DNA from: Roseisolibacter agri
GTDB taxonomy: Bacteria; Gemmatimonadota; Gemmatimonadetes; Gemmatimonadales; Gemmatimonadaceae
Direction: 5' to 3'
Assembly: GCF_030159095.1 (NCBI RefSeq)
Contig: NZ_BRXS01000006.1
Coordinates: 62,001 to 126,000, forward strand
Length of the DNA: 64,000 nucleotides
How positions within the stretch are numbered: position 1 is the first letter of the stretch; each line of letters begins with the position of its first letter. Shown here piece by piece: positions 25,787 to 33,925 of the stretch. A program made the translations under genes and the position numbers. Below the pieces are notes generated by a model. The model saw only the letters and a program-made list of their open reading frames with translations, was not told where the DNA came from and did no database searches.

Positions 25787-27388
25787 CTACGGCTGCGCGG
25801 CGGGCGCGCGATCGGGCGCGTGATCGAGCGCCGCGCTGGAGGCCGTGCTCGACGCGTCGCGCGTGACCTGCTCCACCACGCGCGCCGCCGGTCCCTCGAG
25901 GCGGCGCAGCACCGGCGCGGGCGCGATCCCGAGCCAGAGGATCGCCACCGCGAACGCCGCCATGACGACCATCTCGCGGCGGTCCAGGTCCTTCACGGTC
26001 CCGGTCTCCGCCGGGTTGTGCGGGTTGAAGATCACGCGCTGGAGCGCCCACAGCAGGTAGACGGCGGCGAGCACCACGCCCGTCGTCGCGATCACCGACG
26101 CGACCGGGTACACGCGGTACGAGCCGATGAGCACCAGGAACTCGCCGACGAAGCCGTTCGTCCCCGGGAGGCCGATGGTGCTGAGCGCGGCCAGCAGCAG
26201 CGACGCGGCGAACAGCGGCGCGATGCGGGCGATGCCGCCGAAGCGCTGGATCATGCCGGTGCCGGTGCGGTCCTGCAGCATGCCGACCAGCAGGAAGAGC
26301 GCGCCGAGCGAGACGCCGTGGCCGATCATGACCATCATCGCGCCCTGGATGCTCTGCACCGTCAGCGCGAAGATCCCGAGCACCACGAAGCCGAGGTGGC
26401 TCACCGAGGCGTACGAGACCAGCTTCTTGAAGTCGGGCTGCACCATCGCGACCAGCGCACCGTAGATGATGCCGGCGACCGCGAGGCCGATGATCGTGAC
26501 CCGGACCGTCGGATGCAGCGCGGCCGCCGGGAAGAACGGCAGCGCGAAGCGCAGGATGCCGTACGTGCCGACCTTCACGCCCAGCGCCACCGCCCCGCTG
26601 GTGGGCGCCTCGTGCTGGGCGTCCGGGAGCCAGGTGTGGAACGGGAAGAAGGCGCTCTTGATCGCGAAGGCGAGGAAGAAGCCGAGGAACAGGTACGTCT
26701 GGACCGACTGGCTCAGCGCCCCGCGCGTCGCCACCAGCAGCGCGTCGTAGTTGAACGTCCGCGAGCCGCCGGCGACCCAGAAGGCGACGATCGCGACCAG
26801 CATCAGCAGCGAGCCGATGAAGGCGGCGATGAAGTACTTGTGGCTCGCGCGCGCGCGGTCCTTCCCGCCCGAGATCCCGATCATGAAGTACATCGGGATC
26901 AGCACCAGCTCCCAGAACACGTAGAACAGGAGCAGGTCGAGCGAGAGGAAGACCCCGATCATGCCGGTGACGAGGATCAGCAGCAGGCCGTAGTAGCTGC
27001 GGATCTTGCTCGTGACGTTGCTCCAGCTGGCGAATACGGCCAGCGGCATGAGCAGCGTCGTCATGAGCACCATCACGAGCGAGATGCCGTCGACGCCGAG
27101 CGTCACGCGGGCGCCCCACTCGGGGATCCACGGCATGTCGACGCGCGCCTGCCAGTCGGTGAGCGTGGGGTCGAAGATCGCCCACAGGCCGAGCGCCATG
27201 AGCGCCTCGCCGATCAGGACGCTCATCGTCAGCACGCGCACGTCGCGCCAGGGCGCGAAGCCCGGGTCGCGGCCCGGAAGCGCGGTGCGGCCGAACATGA
27301 AGATCAGCAGCGCCCCGAGGAGGGGCCACACGAGCAGCGCGGGAAGCACCCACTGATCGAGGTGCAGCGCGGCGATCACGTCACGCAT
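25787..27388 (-). CDS. nuoM: NADH-quinone oxidoreductase subunit M, copy 1
   Basis: The 533-residue NuoM paralogue directly follows nuoL. Helix 5 Glu160 (YVFWELVLIPMYFMIG), Lys244 (FAIKSAFFPFHTWLPDAQ) and Lys272 (VKVGTYGILRF) are present, as is GLPGTNGFVGEF. Compared with copy 2, the stretch between APT and GTYG is three residues shorter (APTSGAVALGVKVGTYG against a 20-residue version), within the helix that carries the lysine. The tail is Ala/Asp rich (ALDHAPDRAPAAQP). The two copies are clearly homologous but diverged, so the duplication is old or one copy was acquired. Confidence 0.95.
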   Translation of the reverse strand: MRDVIAALHLDQWVLPALLVWPLLGALLIFMFGRTALPGRDPGFAPWRDVRVLTMSVLIGEALMALGLWAIFDPTLTDWQARVDMPWIPEWGARVTLGVDGISLVMVLMTTLLMPLAVFASWSNVTSKIRSYYGLLLILVTGMIGVFLSLDLLLFYVFWELVLIPMYFMIGISGGKDRARASHKYFIAAFIGSLLMLVAIVAFWVAGGSRTFNYDALLVATRGALSQSVQTYLFLGFFLAFAIKSAFFPFHTWLPDAQHEAPTSGAVALGVKVGTYGILRFALPFFPAAALHPTVRVTIIGLAVAGIIYGALVAMVQPDFKKLVSYASVSHLGFVVLGIFALTVQSIQGAMMVMIGHGVSLGALFLLVGMLQDRTGTGMIQRFGGIARIAPLFAASLLLAALSTIGLPGTNGFVGEFLVLIGSYRVYPVASVIATTGVVLAAVYLLWALQRVIFNPHNPAETGTVKDLDRREMVVMAAFAVAILWLGIAPAPVLRRLEGPAARVVEQVTRDASSTASSAALDHAPDRAPAAQP

Positions 27389-27441
27389 TCCGCGTCGGGT
27401 CGTTCGGGGAGAGGAGAGGAGCGGTCACGGGCGCCGGCCGG

Positions 27442-29655
27442 TCAGCGGAAGGCCACGGCGCCGATCACCACCAGCGCGCCGACCGCGATGATCCACGCGT
27501 AGTTGCCGACGTTGCCGGTCTGGATGCGCGCGCCGGCCCACGCGACGCCGCGCATCAGGAGCGCGCTGCCGTTCACCAGGACACCGTCGATGAGCCCGAC
27601 GTCGAGGCCGCGCCACAGCACCTTGCGCGAGATCGCGACCGTGGGCTCGATGATGAGACGGTCGATGCCCTCGTTCACGTAGTACGCGTGCTCGACGGCG
27701 TCGCCGAAGCCCACGGCCGCCTCGGCCTCGCGCTTGGGCCGCAGCGGCGCGCGGTAGCGCATCGCCGCGAACAGGATGCCCACCGCGCCCACCGCGACCG
27801 CGGCGCCGATCAGCGCGTACTCGGTGGAGTGCGAGAGGTGCGCGGCCTCGCCGCCGGCGAGCGCTTCGGACGCGCGGCCGACGACGGGCGCCAGCCAGCG
27901 GTCGAGCGCCCCCACCCCGCCCATCCAGCCGAGGATCGCCGGGATGTTCAGCCACCCGCCGAAGACCGTGAGCACGCCGAGCACGAGGAGCGGGCCGGTC
28001 ATGATCCACGGCGCCTCGTGCAGGTGGTGCCGCTCGTCCTCCCCGGTGCGGTTCGCGCCGTGGAAGGTGTAGAGCATCATCCGCGTCATGTAGATCGCGG
28101 TCAGCAGCGCGGTGATCAGCCCCAGGACGTAGATCGCGTACAGGATCGCCGAGCCCGGGATGCCCGCGATCGACAGCTCGGCGATGGCCGAGTGCTGCGC
28201 GGCGGCGAACACCGAGCCGAGGATCTGGTCCTTCGAGAAGAAGCCCGAGAAGGGCGGCACGCCCGAGATGGCGAGCGTCGCGGCCCACATGAGCGCGAAC
28301 GTCACCGGCATGAACCGGCGCAGCCCGCCCATGTTGCGCATGTCCTGCGCATCCTCCTCGCGGTGCGTGTGGTGGTACGCCTCGTGGAGGGCGTAGATCA
28401 CCGAGCCGGCGCCGAGGAAGAGCAGCGCCTTGAAGAAGGCGTGCGTCGCGAGGTGGAAGACGGCCGCCGAGTACGCCCCCACGCCCGCGGCCACGAACAT
28501 GTAGCCGAGCTGCGAGACCGTGGAGTACGCGAGGACCTTCTTGATGTCCCACTGGCGGAGGCCGATCGTCGCCGCGAACAGCGCGGTCAGCGCGCCGGTG
28601 AGCGCCACCAGCAGCGAGGCGAACGGCGCGAGCGCGAACAGCACGCCGCTGCGCGCGATGAGGTAGACGCCCGCCGTCACCATCGTCGCCGCATGGATGA
28701 GCGCGGAGACCGGCGTCGGACCGGCCATGGCGTCCGGCAGCCAGATGTAGAGCGGCAGCTGCGCGCTCTTGCCGGCGCACCCCAGGAAGAGGAAGAGGCA
28801 GATCGCGGTGATGACGGCGCCGTTCGCCGCCAGCGTCCCCGCCGCGGCGTTCACGCCCGCGTAGTCGAGCGCGCCGAGGTTCGCCCACAGCAGGAACATC
28901 GCGACCAGGAAGCCGAAGTCGCCGATGCGGTTGACGATGAACGCCTTCTTGCCGGCGTTCGCGTTGGCCTCGTCCGAGAACCAGAAGCCGATGAGCAGGT
29001 ACGAGCAGAGGCCCACGCCCTCCCAGCCCACGAACAGCACCGGATAGCTGGCGCCGAGGACGAGGATGAGCATGAAGCAGACGAACAGGTTCAGGTACGC
29101 GAAGTAGCGCGAGTACCCGGGATCCGTCCGCATGTAGCCGATGCTGAACAGGTGGATCAGGAAGCCGACGCCGGTGATGATGAGCGTCATCAGCATCGAC
29201 AGCTGATCCAGCTGGAAGCCCCACTCGATGCGCAGGTCGCCCGCGGGCATCCACGAGCCGTAGGTGCGCGTGAACGGGCCGGCCGTCCCCAGCGCGCTCC
29301 CCGCCCCGCGCATCGCGAGGAACATCATCACGGCGAGCACGAACGCGACGCCCACGACCGCGGGCCCGACGAAGCTCGACAGCCCGTTCCAGCGCGAGTG
29401 GAACGTCGCCGTCTCGGCGTCGTACGCCTCCTCGTGCGCCATGTCGGTGTGACCGGCCTCGGGATCGTGCGACGGATCCTCGGGCCCGACGTGGTAGGCC
29501 GGGAAGATCGAGAGCGCGCCGTTGATGACGAAGCCGAGGAGCGGCAGGAGCGGCAGCAGCCAGACGTACTCCGCCACCGTGCCCGCCAGCGGGTGGGCCG
29601 CCGGCGCGGACGCGGAGGCGGCCTCCGCGGCGGCCTGCAGGAGTGGGAGCAGCAT
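27442..29655 (-). CDS. nuoL: NADH-quinone oxidoreductase subunit L
   Basis: NuoL is the distal antiporter-like subunit of complex I with the long lateral helix. The 737-residue protein has GWEGVGLCSYLLIGFWF (helix 5 Glu), KSAQLPLYIWLPDAMAGPTPVSALIHAATMV, and KKVLAYSTVSQLGYMFVA. It is longer than the usual 610-650 residues. A hydrophilic His/Asp/Glu-rich insert lies at about residues 55-85 (HVGPEDPSHDPEAGHTDM), and the region before the C-terminal helices is also lengthened. The lateral-helix segment after YVNEGIDRLI is close in length to that of E. coli NuoL. The ATG overlaps the nuoK stop by one base. Confidence 0.96.
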   Translation of the reverse strand: MLLPLLQAAAEAASASAPAAHPLAGTVAEYVWLLPLLPLLGFVINGALSIFPAYHVGPEDPSHDPEAGHTDMAHEEAYDAETATFHSRWNGLSSFVGPAVVGVAFVLAVMMFLAMRGAGSALGTAGPFTRTYGSWMPAGDLRIEWGFQLDQLSMLMTLIITGVGFLIHLFSIGYMRTDPGYSRYFAYLNLFVCFMLILVLGASYPVLFVGWEGVGLCSYLLIGFWFSDEANANAGKKAFIVNRIGDFGFLVAMFLLWANLGALDYAGVNAAAGTLAANGAVITAICLFLFLGCAGKSAQLPLYIWLPDAMAGPTPVSALIHAATMVTAGVYLIARSGVLFALAPFASLLVALTGALTALFAATIGLRQWDIKKVLAYSTVSQLGYMFVAAGVGAYSAAVFHLATHAFFKALLFLGAGSVIYALHEAYHHTHREEDAQDMRNMGGLRRFMPVTFALMWAATLAISGVPPFSGFFSKDQILGSVFAAAQHSAIAELSIAGIPGSAILYAIYVLGLITALLTAIYMTRMMLYTFHGANRTGEDERHHLHEAPWIMTGPLLVLGVLTVFGGWLNIPAILGWMGGVGALDRWLAPVVGRASEALAGGEAAHLSHSTEYALIGAAVAVGAVGILFAAMRYRAPLRPKREAEAAVGFGDAVEHAYYVNEGIDRLIIEPTVAISRKVLWRGLDVGLIDGVLVNGSALLMRGVAWAGARIQTGNVGNYAWIIAVGALVVIGAVAFR

Positions 29656-29951
29656 CAGCCCTTGAGCAGGTTGATGTTCGCGAGGTCCACGGTCCCGAAG
29701 TGCCGGTAGACCGCGATCACGATGGCCAGCCCGACCGCCGCCTCGGCGGCCGCCACGGTCATCACGAAGACGACGAAGACCTGCCCCAGCGCGCCGCCGT
29801 GCAGCTTGGAGAGCGCCACGAAGCTGAGGTTCACGGCGTTGAGCATCAGCTCCACGCACATGAAGATGATCAGCGCGTTGCGGCGCGTGAGCACGCCGAC
29901 CACGCCGACCGTGAACAGGATGGCGCTGAAGAAGAGCGACTCGGCGATCAC
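29655..29951 (-). CDS. nuoK: NADH-quinone oxidoreductase subunit K
   Basis: The 98-residue subunit has three membrane helices. It carries the two membrane glutamates of NuoK in [17 protein letters not shown] and [19 protein letters not shown]. The length is typical (about 100). Its start overlaps the nuoJ stop by 4 bases (ATGA), and its stop overlaps the nuoL start by one base. Confidence 0.96.
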   Translation of the reverse strand: MIAESLFFSAILFTVGVVGVLTRRNALIIFMCVELMLNAVNLSFVALSKLHGGALGQVFVVFVMTVAAAEAAVGLAIVIAVYRHFGTVDLANINLLKG

Positions 29952-30460
29952 GCGCGCCCCCGGCGCTTGGCGAGCACCACCGCGCCGACCAGGGCGGCCA
30001 GCAGCAGGATGCTCGTGACCTCGAAGGCCAGCAGATGTTCGGTGAACAGCGCCTCGGCCACCGGCGCCACGACGTTCGTCTCGCGCACCGTCACCGGCTC
30101 GATGACCGGCAGGCGCAGGTTCGACAGCGAGAGCAGCATCGCGAGCAGCACGATGCCGACGGCGCCCGCGCCCAGGCGCACCTTGTTCTCGCGGAAGTCG
30201 GCGGCGATGTCCGCGCTGCCCAGGTTCAGCAGCATCACGACGAACAGGAACACGACCATGATCGCGCCCGCGTACACGAGCACCTGGATGGCGCCGACGA
30301 ACTGCGCGTCCAGCATGATGTACTCGGCGGCCAGGGCGAACATCGTGCTCACCAGCCAGAGCGCCGCCGCGACGGGGCTCTTGCGGGTGATGAACAGGAT
30401 GGACGACGCGACGGCGAGCAGCCCGAAGAGGTAGAAGTGGAACTGGTAGAGAAGGCTCAT
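29948..30460 (-). CDS. nuoJ: NADH-quinone oxidoreductase subunit J
   Basis: The 170-residue protein has five membrane helices and the NuoJ signature [26 protein letters not shown], with the conserved Tyr-Ala-Gly of the pi-bulge helix. It lies between nuoI and nuoK as usual, overlaps nuoK by 4 bases and follows nuoI after 4 bases. Confidence 0.96.
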   Translation of the reverse strand: MSLLYQFHFYLFGLLAVASSILFITRKSPVAAALWLVSTMFALAAEYIMLDAQFVGAIQVLVYAGAIMVVFLFVVMLLNLGSADIAADFRENKVRLGAGAVGIVLLAMLLSLSNLRLPVIEPVTVRETNVVAPVAEALFTEHLLAFEVTSILLLAALVGAVVLAKRRGRA

Positions 30461-30464
30461 GCGG

Positions 30465-30971
30465 TCACTCGCCCTTCGGGTCGGCGGGGTCCCACAGCTC
30501 GCTGACGGGGTGCGTCTGCGCCATCAGCCGCTCCAGGTCGTAGACCATCCCCTCGCGGCTGTACTCCGAGTTCTCGTAGTGCTGCCCGACGTGGATCGCC
30601 TCCTCCGGGCATACCTCCTGGCAGTAGCCGCAGAAGATGCAGCGGAACTCGTCGATCTCGAACACGAGCGGGTACCGGTTGCCCTGCTCGTCCTCGCCGG
30701 GCACCAGCTTGATGCAGTTCGCCGGGCAGACGGTCGGGCAGAGGCCGCAGGCGACGCACTTCGCCTTGCCGCTCTCCGTCGTGAGCATCCGATGGGTGCC
30801 GCGCCAGCGCGGCGAGAGGTCCCACTTCTGCTCGGGGTACTGCACCGTCACCTGGTGCCGCTTCTCGCGGTTCACGAAGTGCTTGAGCGTCATCGCCATG
30901 CCCTTGAGCGTGGCGCGCACGTAGCTCACCTCCTCGACCGGCCGGTCGAGGACCCTCACGTTGATCGTCAT
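30465..30971 (-). CDS. nuoI: NADH-quinone oxidoreductase subunit I (2 x 4Fe-4S)
   Basis: NuoI holds clusters N6a and N6b in the peripheral arm. The 168-residue protein has two ferredoxin motifs: Cys72, 75, 78 and 82 (CVACGLCPTVCPANC) and Cys111, 114, 117 and 121 (CIFCGYCQEVCPEEA). RYPLVFEIDEFRC between them is standard. The start ATG (MTINVRVLDRP) follows nuoH with a 17-base gap. Longer frames reaching into nuoH are antisense-like. Confidence 0.96.
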   Translation of the reverse strand: MTINVRVLDRPVEEVSYVRATLKGMAMTLKHFVNREKRHQVTVQYPEQKWDLSPRWRGTHRMLTTESGKAKCVACGLCPTVCPANCIKLVPGEDEQGNRYPLVFEIDEFRCIFCGYCQEVCPEEAIHVGQHYENSEYSREGMVYDLERLMAQTHPVSELWDPADPKGE

Positions 30972-30988
30972 GGTCGCCTCGTAGGGCC

Positions 30989-32302
30989 TCAGTCGGCGGC
31001 TTCGCCGGCCAGCTGCCCGGCGCGGTTCGCGGCGGCCCGCTGCAGCGCGATCGCGCGCAGCCGGCGCACCTCGTCGGCGCGCGCGCGGGTGTTCGTCGGG
31101 CTGATGAGTCGCCCGCGGTCGATCCCCACGAAGACGCCGACCGCCAGCACCGCGTTGAGCGCGAAGAGGATCAGGCCGAACAGCGGCCCGCGCGCCACGC
31201 CGAGGTAGTCGAGCGTCAGGATCGCCGATGCGATCACCACGATGTAGCCGAGCGCCAGCGGCAGCATGAACTTCCACCCCAGCGCCATCAGCTGGTCGTA
31301 GCGGAAGCGCGGCAGCGTCCAGCGGATCCAGATGTACGTGAACAGGAAGAAGAGCGTCTTGGCGCCGAACATCAGCAGCGTGACGAGCGTCTTCACCCAC
31401 GTCCACGGCGGCGTGTTGTCCCAGAGCGTGAACGGGACGTCCCAGCCGCCCACGAACAGCGTCGTCATCAGCCCGCTGGCGGTGATCATCGCCACGTACT
31501 CGGAGAGCGGGAACATGGCGAACGCCATCCCGCTGTACTCCGTGTGGTAGCCCGCCACCAGCTCCGACTCGGCCTCCGGCAGGTCGAACGGCAGGCGGTT
31601 CGTCTCCGCGAACGCGGCGACGAGGAAGATGAAGAAGGCGATGGAGAGCAGGAACACGTTCCAGCCCATCGTCGCCTGCTGCTGGATGATCTCGGGCAGC
31701 GAGACGTTGCCGGCCAGCAGCAGCACCGGGATCGTCGACATGCCCATCGCGATCTCGTACGACACCATCTGCGCGCTCGAGCGCAGGCCGCCGAGCAGCG
31801 CGTACTTGTTGTTCGAGCTCCAGCCGGCGAGCGTCAGCCCGTACACGCTGAGCGACGTCACGGCGAGCACGTACAGGAAGCCGATCGGCAGGTCGGCGAC
31901 GACCATCGGGATCAGGCCCCACGGCGTCGGCAGCGGCGACGCGAACGGGATCACCGCGAAGGTCGACATCGCCGGGATGAACGCCATCGCCGGCGCGATC
32001 AGGAAGATCGGCTTGTAGGCGACGCCCGGGAACGTCTTCTCCTTCACGAAGTTCTTGAGGCCGTCCGCGACGGGCTGCAGCAGCCCGCCGGGCCCGACGC
32101 GGTTCGGACCGTGCCGGTCCTGGAACCACGCCGAGAACTTCCGTTCGGCCAGCGTGAGCAGCGCGGCGAGCACCATCGTCACGCTGAACACGAGGATCAT
32201 CTTGATCAGGCTCGCGACGAAGAACGTCCCCGCGCCCGGATGCTCGACCTGCGGATTGTACGACTGCAGCAGCGCGAGGGCGCCCGCGACGTGGACGCTC
32301 AT
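30989..32302 (-). CDS. nuoH: NADH-quinone oxidoreductase subunit H
   Basis: NuoH forms most of the quinone chamber with NuoB and NuoD. The 437-residue protein has about eight membrane helices, the RKFSAWFQDRHGPNRVGPGG loop, AETNRLPFDLPEAESELVAGYHTEYSG (the conserved acidic loop) and RWTLPRFRYDQLMALGWK. A roughly 45-residue basic, Ala-rich C-terminal tail (RARADEVRRLRAIALQRAAA) is longer than usual. The ATG overlaps the nuoG stop by 4 bases. Confidence 0.96.
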   Translation of the reverse strand: MSVHVAGALALLQSYNPQVEHPGAGTFFVASLIKMILVFSVTMVLAALLTLAERKFSAWFQDRHGPNRVGPGGLLQPVADGLKNFVKEKTFPGVAYKPIFLIAPAMAFIPAMSTFAVIPFASPLPTPWGLIPMVVADLPIGFLYVLAVTSLSVYGLTLAGWSSNNKYALLGGLRSSAQMVSYEIAMGMSTIPVLLLAGNVSLPEIIQQQATMGWNVFLLSIAFFIFLVAAFAETNRLPFDLPEAESELVAGYHTEYSGMAFAMFPLSEYVAMITASGLMTTLFVGGWDVPFTLWDNTPPWTWVKTLVTLLMFGAKTLFFLFTYIWIRWTLPRFRYDQLMALGWKFMLPLALGYIVVIASAILTLDYLGVARGPLFGLILFALNAVLAVGVFVGIDRGRLISPTNTRARADEVRRLRAIALQRAAANRAGQLAGEAAD

Positions 32303-33906
32303 GCCGCCCCCGCCATCGCCGGCTCCGCCGCGAAGCGCTCGGCGTCCGCCACCAGCGCGCCGCGGAGGCCCAGCGTGTCGTACGACAGGCCGGCGAAGCT
32401 CGCGTGCGCGCCGGCGATCGCGCGGAACGCGTCCGACGCGGTGAAGTAGCCCTCGCCGTCGCCCATCGCGGCGAGCAGGTCGCCGAGCACGTACCAGCTG
32501 GGCCGCGCCAGCCCGGGCGCCGCCTTCGCCTGCATGAATCGCTGCACGCGGCCGCGGATGTTGGTGAAGGTGCCCTCCTCCTCCGCCATGTTGGCGATGG
32601 GGAGCACGATGTCGGCGCCGGCCGCCCACGCGGGGACCGTCGTGCCGAGGACCAGGATGCGCACGCCGGCGGGAAGCGTCGGCGGCGCGGCCGCGAGCTC
32701 CTCGTCCGCGACCACCAGCACGTCGCCCGACTGCAGCCCATTCAGCATTGCCGCCGCGTCGCGGCGCTCGAAGCCGAACAGCTCCGCGCCGATCACGTTC
32801 GCCGCGCGGTCCGCGCGCAGCGACAGGTCCGGCACGCCGGGCAGCGGCGCCTCGGGACCCGTCGCCACGGTGTAGACGCCGGTGCCGCCCGTGCGCGCCA
32901 CGAGGCGCGCGAGCAGGCCGAGCGACTCGTTCGACAGCATCGGCGACACGAGGACGTGCGCGCGGCGGCCGTTCAGCAGCGCCGCGGCGTCGCGCAGCGC
33001 CACGTCCCAGTCGGCGGCCTTCAGCTCCGTCGCGTCACCGCGGCCGTTGGTGCGCACGTACGGCAGCTCGGCGCGATCGCGGCGCTCCAGCCAGCGGTAG
33101 TCGAGGCGGCCCTGGTCGCAGAGGAAGTACTGGTTCACCGCCTCGTTGGGACGCGGCCGCATGCGCACGACGGTGTCGTCGCGCGTCTCGAGGATGCTGT
33201 TGCACCCCTGCGTGCAGTTGGGGCACACCGAGGCGGTGCGATCCAGCTCCCACGCGCGTGCCTTGTTCAGGAAGTCCTTCGAGACGAGCGCGCCCACCGG
33301 GCAGAGGTCGATCACGTTGCCCGACCACGCATGGTCGCCGAGGTCGTGCTCGGGATGGATGCCGATGACCGCCCGGTCGCCGCGCTCGCTGACGTTGAGC
33401 ACGGAGTCCTGCGCCACCTTGTCCATGAAGCGCACGCAGCGCGTGCAGAGGATGCAGCGGTTGGTGACGTACAGGACGTCGCCGCCGAAGTCCTCCACCG
33501 GGTTGAAGCGCTTGGGCTCCATGTACCGCGAGTCCGCGCGCCCTTCCTGGAAGGTGTAGTCCTGCAGCTCGCACTCGCCCGCCTGATCGCAGATCGGGCA
33601 GTCGAGCGGATGGTTGATGAGCAGGAACTCGAGCACGCCCTTGCGGGCCTCCAGCGCCTTCTCGGAGTGCACGTGCACCACCTGCCCCTCGCCGACGGCG
33701 GTGGCGCACGCGGGCGCGAGCTTCGGGAACTTCTCGACCTCGACGAGGCACATGCGGCACACGCCGGCCACCGGGAGCCCCGGGTGGTAGCAGTAGTGCG
33801 GGATGAGCACGCCGGCGTACTTCGCCGCTTCGAGGATGCTCGTGCCCTCGGGGACCACGACCTGTCGGCCCTCGATGGTGAGCGTGACCTGCTTCACGTC
33901 GGCCAT
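32299..33906 (-). CDS. nuoG: NADH-quinone oxidoreductase subunit G
   Basis: NuoG carries several iron-sulfur clusters of the NADH arm. In the 535-residue protein, Cys39, 50, 53 and 67 bind N1b. His99 with Cys103, 106 and 112 binds N5. Cys151, 154, 157 and 202 bind N4. A further set, Cys228, 231, 235 and 263 (CPNCTQGC and later FLCDQG), matches the off-path N7 cluster. After that only a reduced molybdopterin-oxidoreductase-like domain remains, so the protein is much shorter than E. coli NuoG (about 900). It starts with ATG and overlaps nuoH by ATGA. Confidence 0.94.
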   Translation of the reverse strand: MADVKQVTLTIEGRQVVVPEGTSILEAAKYAGVLIPHYCYHPGLPVAGVCRMCLVEVEKFPKLAPACATAVGEGQVVHVHSEKALEARKGVLEFLLINHPLDCPICDQAGECELQDYTFQEGRADSRYMEPKRFNPVEDFGGDVLYVTNRCILCTRCVRFMDKVAQDSVLNVSERGDRAVIGIHPEHDLGDHAWSGNVIDLCPVGALVSKDFLNKARAWELDRTASVCPNCTQGCNSILETRDDTVVRMRPRPNEAVNQYFLCDQGRLDYRWLERRDRAELPYVRTNGRGDATELKAADWDVALRDAAALLNGRRAHVLVSPMLSNESLGLLARLVARTGGTGVYTVATGPEAPLPGVPDLSLRADRAANVIGAELFGFERRDAAAMLNGLQSGDVLVVADEELAAAPPTLPAGVRILVLGTTVPAWAAGADIVLPIANMAEEEGTFTNIRGRVQRFMQAKAAPGLARPSWYVLGDLLAAMGDGEGYFTASDAFRAIAGAHASFAGLSYDTLGLRGALVADAERFAAEPAMAGAA

Positions 33907-33925
33907 GGATGGTATCGTGGCGAGG

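Noticed and set aside
23735-27502. A plus-strand open frame of 1255 codons opposite nuoN and both nuoM genes, and similar long plus-strand frames across the window
   Set aside because: These are antisense shadows of GC-rich genes: rich in Arg, His, Glu and Asp with no domains, while the minus strand encodes well-conserved proteins.
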